From the NCBI GenBank assembly GCA_036742455.1, contig DAINQU010000011.1:28125-92124 (forward strand): DNA of 64,000 bases, read 5' to 3'. Below are positions 32,747 through 41,124 of the stretch, in pieces. The DNA comes from CAIKZZ01 sp036742455 (GTDB lineage: Bacteria > Pseudomonadota > Gammaproteobacteria > Steroidobacterales > Steroidobacteraceae). The position numbers were made by a program, and so were the translations under genes. The notes beneath the pieces are model-generated. The model searched no databases. It was not told where the DNA came from and was given only the letters and a program-made list of their open reading frames with translations. Each line of letters begins with the position of its first letter. The stretch's first letter is position 1.

Positions 32747-33508
32747 ATGAGCCACGAATCGCCACTCCCTCTCGCCGGAAAGGTTGCCCTCGTCACCGGG
32801 GGCGCGCGCCGCTTGGGCGCCCAAATCGCCCGTACGCTTCACGCGGCGGGCGCGTCGATCCTGATCCACTACCATCGCTCCGGTGACGAGGCGATCGCGT
32901 TGGTGGAGGAACTCAACACGCGAAGACCCGGCTCAGCCGAGCTCGCTTGCGCGGACCTGCTGGATGTCTCGCAGTTGCCGGGGCTGGTCGACAAAACGCT
33001 CACAACGTTCGGTCAGCTCGACATTCTGATCAACAACGCGTCCAGTTTTTACCCCACGCCACTCGGCGAGATCACGCTGCAGGCATTTGACGACCTGTTC
33101 GGCACCAACGTGCGGGCGCCTTTGTTCCTGTCCCAAGCCGCCGCTCCGGCCTTGCGGCGCAGCGAAGGCCTCATCGTCAACTTAGTGGATATCCACGGCT
33201 CACGGCCGTTGAAGCGGCACCCCGTTTATTCGTCGGCGAAAGCCGCTTTGAACATGCTCACCCAGTCCCTGGCCCGGGAACTCGGACCGGAGGTCCGCGT
33301 GAATGGCGTCGCGCCGGGTCCTGTCATGTGGCCCGAGGGGCCGATGGATCCGGAGCTCCAGCATCGGATTCTGGACCGGACTGCGCTCAAGCGCATGGGG
33401 TCGGCGGTTGATATCGCCCGAGCCGTGTTGTTTTTCGCCACCAATGCGCCGTACGTGACCGGACAGATCTTAGCGGTCGACGGAGGCCGCTCGGTGGGCG
33501 GCTACTGA
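32747..33508 (+). CDS. Pteridine reductase (FolM-like SDR)
   Basis: 253 aa. The NADP motif TGGARRLGAQIAR has the TGxxxRxG arginine typical of pteridine reductases, followed by NNASSFYPTPLGEIT and the active-site YSSAKAAL (Tyr, Lys), with Ser replaced by Asp in LVDIHGS as in the PTR1/FolM family. Reduces dihydrofolate or dihydrobiopterin. ATG 32747 is used; a GTG fifteen bases earlier is possible. No Shine-Dalgarno is obvious, and a TATCCT element lies only six bases before the ATG, so the message may be leaderless. Convergent with folK. Confidence 0.88.
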   Translation: MSHESPLPLAGKVALVTGGARRLGAQIARTLHAAGASILIHYHRSGDEAIALVEELNTRRPGSAELACADLLDVSQLPGLVDKTLTTFGQLDILINNASSFYPTPLGEITLQAFDDLFGTNVRAPLFLSQAAAPALRRSEGLIVNLVDIHGSRPLKRHPVYSSAKAALNMLTQSLARELGPEVRVNGVAPGPVMWPEGPMDPELQHRILDRTALKRMGSAVDIARAVLFFATNAPYVTGQILAVDGGRSVGGY

Positions 33509-34012
33509 ACGGGCGGGCGGGCGGGCGCCGGCCACGGCCACAGGCCGCAAATCATGTGCCGCTTGGTCAAAACCGGCCCAGAGCGAGGCGATGGACTCGT
33601 GGAGTACGGGATGCCGAACCTCGGGCGCAATTTCCGCCAGCGGCGCGAGCATAAAAGCGCGTTTTAAGAGATCTGGGCGGGGTAGCGTGGCGCCCGGAAA
33701 ATCGCCCACGACGTCGCCGTACAAAAGCAGGTCAAGGTCCATGCGCCGAGGCGCCCATTTCGGCGCGGTGCGGCCGCGCCCGCACGCAGATTCCACCTCG
33801 TGTAAGACCGCTAAGAGCTGCTCCAGCGACAGGTCCGTTTCAAAACCCACGACCAAGTTAATGAAATCGGGTCCTTCGAATCCCACCGCTTGATTGGCAT
33901 AGGCTTGGGAGACTCTGAGCCCTGGAAAATGAGCCCTTAGTGCGGTCAGCGCCGTGGTGAGGTTCTCTTCGGGCTCCACATTAGAGCCGGCTGCCACATA
34001 AACGGAGCGCAT
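33470..34012 (-). CDS. folK: 2-amino-4-hydroxy-6-hydroxymethyldihydropteridine pyrophosphokinase
   Basis: 180 aa. Transfers pyrophosphate from ATP to hydroxymethyldihydropterin in folate synthesis. Family blocks: YVAAGSNVEPEENL, GPDFINLVVGFET, ESACGRGRTAPKWAPRRMDLDLLLYG, LPRPDLLKRAFMLAPLAEIAP. The last 25 residues (VAGARPPARSVAAHRAASVDR) are unlike the family and are coded by bases that overlap the folM-like gene end and a GGGC repeat. Three bases after folB. Confidence 0.94.
   Translation of the reverse strand: MRSVYVAAGSNVEPEENLTTALTALRAHFPGLRVSQAYANQAVGFEGPDFINLVVGFETDLSLEQLLAVLHEVESACGRGRTAPKWAPRRMDLDLLLYGDVVGDFPGATLPRPDLLKRAFMLAPLAEIAPEVRHPVLHESIASLWAGFDQAAHDLRPVAVAGARPPARSVAAHRAASVDR
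33511..33526 (+). repeat. Four-copy GGGC repeat (G-quadruplex motif)
   Basis: GGGCGGGCGGGCGGGC starts two bases after the stop codon of the pteridine reductase gene, within the folK coding 3' end on the other strand. Four GGG runs with one-base loops fit the G-quadruplex pattern on the plus strand. Confidence 0.85.
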
Positions 34013-34014
34013 CT

Positions 34015-34383
34015 CTAGAGACCGAAATCGATGCGAGAGCGCTCAATCATGACGCCGACATCGCGACTACCGCGCACGGCACCGGGCTTGTTCAGCACAA
34101 TTTTGACCCACGGCAAACTGAACTCTCGGAGGATCAGGCGTGCGACCTCCTCCGCCAACGTTTCAACCAGGCCGTAATGACTGGCTTCGACAAAAGCGAT
34201 GACCGTCTTGGCCACCGACTTGTAGTCCAACGTGTCCGCAATATTGTCGGTCCGCGCCGCCTGCCGAATGTCGGCTGGGAATTCGAAATCAAAGCTCACG
34301 GTCTGGCGGATGGCCCGTTCCCAGTCGTAGATCCCGATCACGGTCTCAATGCGCAGATCGCGTAAGAAAATCCGGTCGTTCAT
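34015..34383 (-). CDS. folB: Dihydroneopterin aldolase
   Basis: 122 aa. Cleaves dihydroneopterin to hydroxymethyldihydropterin, the step before FolK. IFLRDLRIETVIGIYDWER at the N-terminus, then TLDYKSVAKTVIAFVEASHYGLVETLAEEVARLIL and VKIVLNKPGAVRGSRDVGVMIER with the catalytic Lys. The longer upstream frame is rejected because ATG 34383 gives the exact family start. Sits between tsaD and folK, as in many proteobacteria. Confidence 0.94.
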   Translation of the reverse strand: MNDRIFLRDLRIETVIGIYDWERAIRQTVSFDFEFPADIRQAARTDNIADTLDYKSVAKTVIAFVEASHYGLVETLAEEVARLILREFSLPWVKIVLNKPGAVRGSRDVGVMIERSRIDFGL

Positions 34384-34451
34384 CGATGCCAATCCCACTA
34401 AAGCGCCGTCGAGGGGCTGCACCCTACCAGTGTCGCTCGCGGGTTGCACGA

Positions 34452-35522
34452 TCAGGCGCCCGGCGGGCGCAAGTCCGTGAGCGACCATCGGGCCCGCGCC
34501 ATGGGCCCGCCGACCGTTCGCTCGCCCGCTGCTAATCGCGCATGCCCCGCGTAGGCGATCATGGCGGCATTGTCGGTGCAGTACAGGGGGCGGGGGTACG
34601 CCGCGCGAGCACCGTGCATCGCCGCGACGTCGCTCAATCGGGCGCGCAAGCGGACGTTCGCCCCCACACCCCCGGCCACGACAACGGTCTGTCGACCGGT
34701 GGCCTTGAGCGCACGACCCACCTTGGTCGCCAGCGTATCGACCATCGCGTCCTCGAAGCCGCGCGCTAAATCCGCTCGAGCGACGGGATCATCCCCCGCC
34801 TTTTGAAGCGCCAATAAGGCGGCGGTCTTGAGTCCGCTAAAGCTGAAGTCAAATCCCGGTCGGTCGAGCATCGGGCGAGGAAATTTGTAAATACCCGTGC
34901 GACCTTGCTCTGCGAGGCGGGCGAGTTTTGCGCCGCCGGGGTACGTCAATCCCAGCAATTTTGCTGTTTTATCAAAGGCTTCGCCCGCTGCATCGTCGAG
35001 CGATTCACCCAATATTTGGTATTGGCCGACGCCCGCCACATCCACGATCATGGTGTGCCCCCCCGATACCAGCAGTGCCAGATAGGGGAAGGCCGGCGGA
35101 TCCGGCTCCAGACGTGGCGCGAGCAAGTGCCCTTCCAGATGGTGGATACCGACGGCCGGCAGACCCCATGCCGCGGCCACGCTCACCCCCACCAGCGCAC
35201 CGACCAAGAGCGCCCCGATAAGACCAGGCCCCGCGGTGTACGCAACACCGTGCAAGTCTTTCGGGCTGGAACCGGCTTCCTGCAGGACGGCCCGCACCAT
35301 GGGGAGCAGCCGCCGCACGTGGTCGCGCGAGGCCAGTTCCGGCACAACGCCTCCCCAGACCTCGTGTAGATCCGTTTGGGTATAAACCCGATGCGCCATC
35401 AGCCCTTTGGCGCCGTCGTAGACGGCCACAGCCGTCTCGTCGCAGGACGATTCTATGGCTAAGACGCGCAGGGGACCCCTCGTCAAAGGGCCTGGATCAG
35501 TTGGGTTTTGATTTTCTAGCAC
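34452..35522 (-). CDS. tsaD: tRNA threonylcarbamoyladenosine synthase TsaD
   Basis: Up to 356 aa. With TsaB and TsaE it attaches threonylcarbamoyl to A37 of ANN-decoding tRNAs. VLAIESSCDETAVAVYD, the metal-binding HHLEGHLLAPRL (His pair), LLVSGGHTMIVDV, FDKTAKLLGLTYPGG, DFSFSGLKTA and CTDNAAMIAYAG are all present. The start is uncertain: GTG 35522 is the frame limit, with AGG just upstream; TTG 35486 is an alternative, and no ATG lies near the conserved N-terminus. Divergent from rpsU, as in E. coli and Pseudomonas. Confidence 0.95.
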   Translation of the reverse strand: MLENQNPTDPGPLTRGPLRVLAIESSCDETAVAVYDGAKGLMAHRVYTQTDLHEVWGGVVPELASRDHVRRLLPMVRAVLQEAGSSPKDLHGVAYTAGPGLIGALLVGALVGVSVAAAWGLPAVGIHHLEGHLLAPRLEPDPPAFPYLALLVSGGHTMIVDVAGVGQYQILGESLDDAAGEAFDKTAKLLGLTYPGGAKLARLAEQGRTGIYKFPRPMLDRPGFDFSFSGLKTAALLALQKAGDDPVARADLARGFEDAMVDTLATKVGRALKATGRQTVVVAGGVGANVRLRARLSDVAAMHGARAAYPRPLYCTDNAAMIAYAGHARLAAGERTVGGPMARARWSLTDLRPPGA

Positions 35523-35536
35523 AACCTACGTAGACT
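35508..35536 (+). promoter_or_regulatory. Sigma70-type promoter of the rpsU-yqeY-dnaG operon
   Basis: TTGATT (35508-35513), 17-base spacer, TAGACT (35531-35536). Transcription would start near 35543, about 50 bases before rpsU. The -35 overlaps the first codons of the divergent tsaD. Confidence 0.6.
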
Positions 35537-35549
35537 AACCGGCTCTGCG

Positions 35550-35566
35550 CCCGACTGGTAGTCGGG
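35550..35566 (+). other. Hairpin in the rpsU leader
   Basis: CCCGACT / AGTCGGG, seven pairs with a GGT loop, within the predicted 5' untranslated region. No T-run, so it is probably a leader structure. Confidence 0.5.
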
Positions 35567-35594
35567 ACACACACTCGATTAAAGGTCGATCTCA

Positions 35595-35804
35595 ATGCCG
35601 AGCGTACGTATCCGCGAGAACGAATACTTCGATGCCGCCCTGCGCCGCTTCAAGCGCGCCTGCGAAAAGGCAGGCGTCCTCACGGAGCTTCGCCGCCGCG
35701 AATTCTACGAAAAGCCCACGCAGGAGCGTAAGCGCAAGAAGGCGGCTGCGGTAAAGCGCCACCTGAAGCGCGTGTCCCGCGAAGGCATGCGCGCGCCCCG
35801 TTGA
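35595..35804 (+). CDS. rpsU: 30S ribosomal protein S21
   Basis: 69 aa basic protein of the small ribosomal subunit, needed for initiation with native mRNAs. Family-typical VRENEYFDAALRRFKRACEKAGVL-like start (here VRIRENEYFDAALRRFK), LRRREFYEKPTQERKRKKAAAVKRHLKR. First gene of the macromolecular-synthesis operon linking ribosome, primase and sigma factor. AAAGGT precedes the ATG by about nine bases. Confidence 0.97.
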   Translation: MPSVRIRENEYFDAALRRFKRACEKAGVLTELRRREFYEKPTQERKRKKAAAVKRHLKRVSREGMRAPR

Positions 35805-35814
35805 GGGCACTCCG

Positions 35815-36261
35815 ATGACGCTGCGCGAACGCATCACCGAAGACATGAAGACGGCGATGCGCTCCGGCGACAAAGATCGCCTGGGGCTCATCCGTATGCT
35901 TCAGGCTGCGATCAAACAGCGCGAAGTCGACGAGCGGATTACGCTTGACGATGCGCAGACGCTGTCCGTCATCGAAAAGATGGTGAAACAGCGTCGTGAG
36001 TCGGTGACTCAGTTTGAGGCGGGTGGTCGTGCCGACCTCGCCGCGAAGGAGAACGCCGAAATCGGCGTTCTTGCCACATACCTCCCCACTCAGCTGGACA
36101 CGGCCGAAATCGATGCGTTGGTGCAAGCCGCCATCGCGGAATCCGGTGCCGCGTCCGTGAAAGACATGGGGAAGGTCATGGCGATTGTGAAGGGCAAGGC
36201 CGCGGGTCGTGCCGACATGGGCGCCGTTGGCGCGCGCGTCAAGGCACTGCTCGGCGGCTGA
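35815..36261 (+). CDS. yqeY: GatB/YqeY domain protein
   Basis: 148 aa, resembling the tRNA-binding tail domain of the GatB amidotransferase subunit. TLRERITEDMKTAMRSGDKDRLGLIRMLQAAIKQREVDERI, YLPTQLDTAEIDALVQAAI and MGKVMAIVKGKAAGRADMGAVGARVKALL. The exact role is unproven. Ten bases after rpsU; commonly placed between rpsU and dnaG outside the enterics. Confidence 0.95.
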   Translation: MTLRERITEDMKTAMRSGDKDRLGLIRMLQAAIKQREVDERITLDDAQTLSVIEKMVKQRRESVTQFEAGGRADLAAKENAEIGVLATYLPTQLDTAEIDALVQAAIAESGAASVKDMGKVMAIVKGKAAGRADMGAVGARVKALLGG

Positions 36262-36282
36262 CGCGCCTAGCCAGGGACCGCC

Positions 36283-38076
36283 ATGTCAGGCCGGATCCCC
36301 AAGTCCTTCATTGATGAGCTTATTGCCCGCACCGATATCGTTGAGGTGATCGGGAGTCGCGTGCCGTTGAAGAAAGCGGGACGCGAATGGAAGGCCTGCT
36401 GCCCCTTCCACGGCGAGAAAACACCCTCGTTCACTGTCTCGCAACAGAAACAGTTCTATCACTGTTTTGGTTGCGGCTTGCACGGCACCGCGCTGACTTT
36501 CCTGATGGAACATGACCACCTTCCCTTTCCGGAGGCGGTCGAAGATCTCGCCGGTCGATTGGGCCTCGAAGTGCCGCGGGAAGGCGGCAGCACAGAAGGC
36601 CCAGAACGCCATTTGGACGATCTCTACGCCCTTATGGCCTCGGCCGATCAGCATTTCCGCGATGCCCTGCGAGATTCGGACCGGGCAAAAGACTATTTGA
36701 AGATGCGCGGCTTGGTCGGTGAAACCGCGGCTCGTTATCACCTCGGCTATGCGCCGGCGGGATGGGAGGCCATTCTTAAGAAGTTTGGCTCCACGGACGC
36801 CGGCAAGCAGGCGCTACTGACGACCGGGCTGGTGATTGAGCGCAACGCCGATGCGCAGCGTAATCAGGGACCGGGTTATTACGATCGATTTCGCGACCGC
36901 ATCATGTTCCCCATACGAGACGCCCGCGGCCGTGTCGTCGGCTTCGGCGGTCGGGTTTTGGATCAAGGCGAGCCCAAATACTTAAATTCTCCCGAGACAC
37001 CGCTGTTCCATAAGGGTCGTGAACTCTATGGGCTGTACGAGGCGCGTCAGGAACTTCGGCAGATTGATCGATTGTTGGTCGTGGAAGGGTATATGGACGT
37101 GGTGCGCCTCGCGCAGGCCGGCATCCACTACGCCGTCGCGACACTCGGGACGGCCACGACCCCAGAGCATTTGAACCGCCTCTTTCGCGTGACGGGAGAC
37201 GTCGTCTTCGCTTTTGACGGCGACCGTGCGGGACGCCAAGCCGCGTGGCGCGCGCTCGAGACCTGCCTGCCTTTCGCCAAGGACGGCAAGCGCATTCAAT
37301 TCCTATTTTTGCCGGACGGTCACGATCCAGACTCACTGGTCGCCAGCGAAGGACGCGAGGCGTTTGAGGCCCGGGTCGCCTCCGCGACGCCGCTCTCCGA
37401 GTACTTAGTACAGCATCTCATGGTCGACATTGACCTGAGCAGTGTGGACGGACGTGCGCGCCTCGCGGAGATCGGCCGACCTTTGCTGCAGAAGGTGCCT
37501 GACGGCGTCTATCGGGAGCTGTTGATCGACCGCCTGGCGCGTGAGGTTCGAATGAGTGGACCTCGTCTGGCCAACTTGTTGGGCCTTGGCGGCGGCCCGG
37601 CAACACCCGTCATTGATATGACGCGCCGACCGCGACCGATTACCGGACGCGGTTCGTTGCTGAGTCAGGCGCTGGCTTACGTGCTGCAGTACCCGTCTGC
37701 CGCAGCGGCGGTGAAGGACCCCGAGTCATTGCGCTTAGGTGGAGAGCGCGGTCTTGAGGTTCTTGCCGAAATCATCGAGATGCTGCACGAGTCACCGAAA
37801 CTCTCGACGGCGCAATTGGTCGAACGGTGGCGGGATCGGCCCGAACACGGGCGCCTAACCGCTCTGGCCTCCCAGGTGCTGCCCGATCTGCCCAGCGAAG
37901 CCGCGCAGCGCGAATTTATCTCGGCGGTGGAGCGACTGGCACGCGAAGCAGGGCCAGAGCGTCGCGTCGATGAATTGATTCAGAAGGCATCGGATAGCGG
38001 TCTTTCTGACGATGAAAAACAGGAACTTAGAGAATTACAGGCGCGCATGCGCCCGGCGGCGAAGCCGCCACGGTGA
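36283..38076 (+). CDS. dnaG: DNA primase
   Basis: 597 aa (E. coli 581). Makes RNA primers at replication forks. CHC2 zinc-binding domain with CCPFHGEKTPSFTVSQQKQFYHCFGCG (about residues 39-65), the central catalytic domain with DRIMFPIRDARGRVVGFGGRVLD, the TOPRIM acidic residues in LLVVEGYMDVVRLAQAG and VVFAFDGDRAGRQAAWRAL, and the C-terminal DnaB-binding helical region. Twenty-one bases after yqeY. rpoD follows after 123 bases that contain their own promoter. Confidence 0.97.
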   Translation: MSGRIPKSFIDELIARTDIVEVIGSRVPLKKAGREWKACCPFHGEKTPSFTVSQQKQFYHCFGCGLHGTALTFLMEHDHLPFPEAVEDLAGRLGLEVPREGGSTEGPERHLDDLYALMASADQHFRDALRDSDRAKDYLKMRGLVGETAARYHLGYAPAGWEAILKKFGSTDAGKQALLTTGLVIERNADAQRNQGPGYYDRFRDRIMFPIRDARGRVVGFGGRVLDQGEPKYLNSPETPLFHKGRELYGLYEARQELRQIDRLLVVEGYMDVVRLAQAGIHYAVATLGTATTPEHLNRLFRVTGDVVFAFDGDRAGRQAAWRALETCLPFAKDGKRIQFLFLPDGHDPDSLVASEGREAFEARVASATPLSEYLVQHLMVDIDLSSVDGRARLAEIGRPLLQKVPDGVYRELLIDRLAREVRMSGPRLANLLGLGGGPATPVIDMTRRPRPITGRGSLLSQALAYVLQYPSAAAAVKDPESLRLGGERGLEVLAEIIEMLHESPKLSTAQLVERWRDRPEHGRLTALASQVLPDLPSEAAQREFISAVERLAREAGPERRVDELIQKASDSGLSDDEKQELRELQARMRPAAKPPR

Positions 38077-38133
38077 TCGACGTGCCGACGGACGGCATGA
38101 TTCTTGACAAGCCCCTGATTGCGCTCGAAAACC

Positions 38134-38162
38134 TTGGGAAATGAGCGCGTCCGGTGTAAACT
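38134..38162 (+). promoter_or_regulatory. Candidate sigma70 promoter of rpoD
   Basis: TTGGGA (38134-38139), 17-base spacer, TAAACT (38157-38162), ending about 37 bases before the rpoD start. A consensus TTGACA at 38104-38109 is also present but has no good -10 at 17 bases. An internal rpoD promoter is usual in this operon. Confidence 0.5.
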
Positions 38163-38199
38163 AACAGGCTATTTGTCTGCATCCCCTAGGGGTCATCCC

Positions 38200-40071
38200 T
38201 TGAGCGAAAAGAAATCTGCGGCGCCACTTTCGAGCGTCCCCGACGAGCGTCAATCCCAGCTCAAGCTACTCATCGCGAAAGGCAAAGAGCAGGGCTTCCT
38301 GACCTACGGTGAAGTCAACGATCACCTGCCGAGCGAGATCGTCGATCCTGAACAGATCGAAGATATCGTAAACATGATCAACGACATGGGTATTCCGGTG
38401 TACGAAAAGGCACCGGACGCCGAGTCATTGATTTTGGCAGACGGTCCTGTTGCGACGGATGACGAAGCCGTTGAAGAAGCGGCAGCCGCACTGGCGACCG
38501 TTGATGCGGAATTTGGTCGCACCACGGACCCCGTGCGCATGTACATGCGCGAAATGGGTACCGTGGAGTTGCTCACTCGCGAGGGCGAGATTCGCATCGC
38601 CAAGCGCATTGAGGAAGGTCTCGACGCCGTTCGGTCAGCGCTGGCCAACTTCCCGTCAACGTATGACCACATTCTGGGCGCTTATGAACCGGTGAAGGGC
38701 GGTCAGGGCCGATTGGCCGACATCATCGTCGGCTTCGTTGACCCCAATGCACCGGATGAAATTGCGCAGCCGCAGAATCCGAAACTCCTCGCCGCCGACA
38801 AAGCGGAATCCGAGGATGAGGATGAAGAGGGTGAGGACGAGGAAGGGTTGGAGAGCGGTCCGGATCCGGAAGAGGCCGCGCGCCGCTTTTTGGCGATCCA
38901 GAAGCTCCACGTGCAGATTACCAAGGCTTTGGACGGCACGACGCCCAAGGATCCGAAGGTCGTTAAGTTGCGCAAGAAGCTGCAGGAACAGTTCATGGAA
39001 CTGAAACTGTCGCCGAAGATGTTCGAAGCGCTCATCGACAATCTGCGCAATCAAGTCGCGACCATTCGCGGGCTTGAGAAAGAAATCATGACCGTCTGCA
39101 TCAAGCAGGCCGGTATGCCGCGTAAGGACTTCATCGCGGTCTTCCCAAAGAATGAGACCAATCCGGACTGGATCGACAAGCAGGTTAAGCTGAAGCGCAA
39201 GCATTCAGCCGCCCTGGCGCGACTCAAGCCCGAAGTCGTCGCGCGGCAGCAATCGATTCTCGACCTTGAGAAGACGCTCCATCTGAAGATTCACGAGATC
39301 AAAGAGATCAATCGTGAAGTCGCTGTCGGCGAAGCTCAGGCCCGTCGCGCGAAGAAGGAAATGGTCGAGGCCAACTTACGCCTCGTGATTTCGATCGCAA
39401 AGAAATACACAAACCGTGGTTTGCAGTTCTTGGATCTGATTCAGGAAGGCAATATCGGTTTGATGAAGGCCGTCGACAAGTTTGAATATCGCCGCGGCTA
39501 CAAATTCTCGACATACGCCACGTGGTGGATTCGACAGGCCATCACGCGATCAATTGCTGACCAAGCTCGGACCATTCGCATCCCGGTTCATATGATCGAG
39601 ACGATCAACAAGCTGAACCGGATCTCCCGGCAGATGCTGCAGGAAATGGGACGCGAACCGACGCCGGATGAGTTGGCTGTGCGCATGGAAATGCCGGAAG
39701 ACAAGGTGCGCAAAGTTCTCAAAATCGCCAAGGAGCCCATCTCGATGGAGACGCCCATTGGTGACGACGAGGATTCGCATCTCGGCGACTTCATCGAAGA
39801 TTCGTCCGTGCAATCACCGTTAGAGTCGGCGACGATGGAGAGCCTGCGAGAAACAACGCACGCGGTTCTGGCGCAGCTGACGCCGCGGGAAGCCAAAGTG
39901 CTCCGTATGCGTTTTGGCATCGACCTGAATACCGACCACACCTTGGAAGAGGTGGGTAAGCAGTTTGATGTGACGCGTGAGCGTATTCGGCAGATCGAAG
40001 CGAAGGCGCTGCGCAAGCTGCGTCACCCAAGCCGCTCGGAACAGCTGCGAAGCTTCTTGATGGAGGAGTAA
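38200..40071 (+). CDS. rpoD: RNA polymerase sigma factor RpoD (sigma70)
   Basis: 623 aa (E. coli 613). Region 1.1 with QSQLKLLIAKGKEQGFLTYGEVNDHLP, region 1.2 DPVRMYMREMGTVELLTREGEI, an acidic stretch in the non-conserved insert (EDEDEEGEDEEGLE), region 2 NLRLVISIAKKYTNRGLQFLDLIQEGN and YKFSTYATWWIRQAITR, region 3, and region 4 helix-turn-helix LEEVGKQFDVTRERIRQIEAKALRKL. No ATG lies near the conserved start; TTG 38200 (SEKKSAAPL...) follows TAGGGG at seven bases and is chosen over TTG 38119. Last gene of the operon. Confidence 0.97.
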   Translation: MSEKKSAAPLSSVPDERQSQLKLLIAKGKEQGFLTYGEVNDHLPSEIVDPEQIEDIVNMINDMGIPVYEKAPDAESLILADGPVATDDEAVEEAAAALATVDAEFGRTTDPVRMYMREMGTVELLTREGEIRIAKRIEEGLDAVRSALANFPSTYDHILGAYEPVKGGQGRLADIIVGFVDPNAPDEIAQPQNPKLLAADKAESEDEDEEGEDEEGLESGPDPEEAARRFLAIQKLHVQITKALDGTTPKDPKVVKLRKKLQEQFMELKLSPKMFEALIDNLRNQVATIRGLEKEIMTVCIKQAGMPRKDFIAVFPKNETNPDWIDKQVKLKRKHSAALARLKPEVVARQQSILDLEKTLHLKIHEIKEINREVAVGEAQARRAKKEMVEANLRLVISIAKKYTNRGLQFLDLIQEGNIGLMKAVDKFEYRRGYKFSTYATWWIRQAITRSIADQARTIRIPVHMIETINKLNRISRQMLQEMGREPTPDELAVRMEMPEDKVRKVLKIAKEPISMETPIGDDEDSHLGDFIEDSSVQSPLESATMESLRETTHAVLAQLTPREAKVLRMRFGIDLNTDHTLEEVGKQFDVTRERIRQIEAKALRKLRHPSRSEQLRSFLMEE

Positions 40072-40078
40072 TCCTCCG

Positions 40079-40408
40079 TCAGGAGGCGGCCCAGAGGCGC
40101 AGCGCCGCGTACACCGCGGCGCCTGCCGCCATCGAACCGAGCATGCCTCGAGTGCGCCAAGCCATTGCAATGGCCACGACCGCAGCGGCCACTCGGGGAT
40201 TCCAGACGGTAAAACCCGCCACAGACGGGTCCACGAAGAGTGTCGGCGCAATGATGGCGGCGAGTGCCGCCGCCGGCGCATGGCGTAGAGCGCCCTCCAC
40301 GGCGGGTGGCAACGACAGTTTTGCGCCAAATAAGAGGAAACTGGAGCGGGCCAGTACCCCTGTAAGGCCGATACCCACCGTAGCAAGCCAAAATGAGCCG
40401 GATGCCAT
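40079..40408 (-). CDS. azlD: AzlD family small subunit of branched-chain amino-acid exporter
   Basis: 109 aa, very hydrophobic, about four membrane segments (WLATVGIGLTGVLARSSFLLFG, PAAALAAIIAPTLF, VAAAVVAIAMAWRTRG, GMLGSMAAGAAVYAAL). AzlC/AzlD pairs export branched-chain amino acids or analogues. ATG 40408 overlaps the azlC stop (TGATG). It converges with rpoD across 7 bases; GGAGGA-gtaa-TCCTCC at 40062-40077 is a short hairpin there without a T-run. Confidence 0.88.
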   Translation of the reverse strand: MASGSFWLATVGIGLTGVLARSSFLLFGAKLSLPPAVEGALRHAPAAALAAIIAPTLFVDPSVAGFTVWNPRVAAAVVAIAMAWRTRGMLGSMAAGAAVYAALRLWAAS

Positions 40409-41124
40409 CACGTTGCTTCCCGATGGGTGGAGTCTTGATCGGCCCAAACCGCAGTCACGATACCCGCGACAATCGCCACGAGCACACCAACGCGGTACGG
40501 AAGGCCCCGGAGCGTCAGACTGACGCCGGCGGCAACGATGGCGCCTATAAGGGACGGCCTACGCGCCAACATCGGCACTAACAGTGCGAGCAGCGCGAGC
40601 GTACCGGCGAAATCCAAGCCCCACCGGGCCGGTATCACCGCAGCAGCGAAGATGCCGACCGTACACGCCACGTGCCAGGTAAGCCCGACCGCGACGGACA
40701 ACCCGAAGTAATAATTTGCCCGGTATGGCGCTGCAAAGAGTGACGGTCCTTGGCGAAGGAATAGAACGAACCCAATGTCGGAGACGAGATAGCTCGCAGC
40801 GACGCGTGGCAGTAGCGGTAACGACCGCAGATGCGGCGTGAGCCCGGCGCTGTAAATAATAAAGCGTAGGTTGACCATCAGCGCCGACACAATTGGCAAT
40901 GCGATGGGGGCACTCGACACGAGAAAAGGCAGAGCAGCCAATTGGGCCGCGCCTGCATACCCGATGAGCCCTAAGCCGACCGCTTCCCGCGTCGAGAGCC
41001 CGCTCGTTGCCATGGCGACGCCTGTCACCAATGCCCAGGCGATCATCCCCGGGGCTAGGGGCAGGAAATCCCGAACACCCGCCCATGCCGCCGATCGAGG
41101 CGTTGAAAGTTCGCCGGGAGTCAC
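40408..41124 (-). CDS. azlC: AzlC family large subunit of branched-chain amino-acid exporter
   Basis: 238 aa with about six to seven transmembrane helices. Family features: GVRDFLPLAPGMIAWALVTGVAM, GYAGAAQLAALPFL, LMVNLRFIIYSAGLTPHL, VSDIGFVLFLR. GTG start overlaps the ilvE stop (GTGA), so exporter and aminotransferase are translationally coupled. Works with the overlapping AzlD. The product is likely an efflux valve for branched-chain amino acids, by family. Confidence 0.9.
   Translation of the reverse strand: MTPGELSTPRSAAWAGVRDFLPLAPGMIAWALVTGVAMATSGLSTREAVGLGLIGYAGAAQLAALPFLVSSAPIALPIVSALMVNLRFIIYSAGLTPHLRSLPLLPRVAASYLVSDIGFVLFLRQGPSLFAAPYRANYYFGLSVAVGLTWHVACTVGIFAAAVIPARWGLDFAGTLALLALLVPMLARRPSLIGAIVAAGVSLTLRGLPYRVGVLVAIVAGIVTAVWADQDSTHREAT

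Noticed and set aside
33840..33900. TTCGAATCCC resembling a tRNA T-loop
   Set aside because: It lies in folK coding sequence and no acceptor stem or anticodon arm surrounds it.
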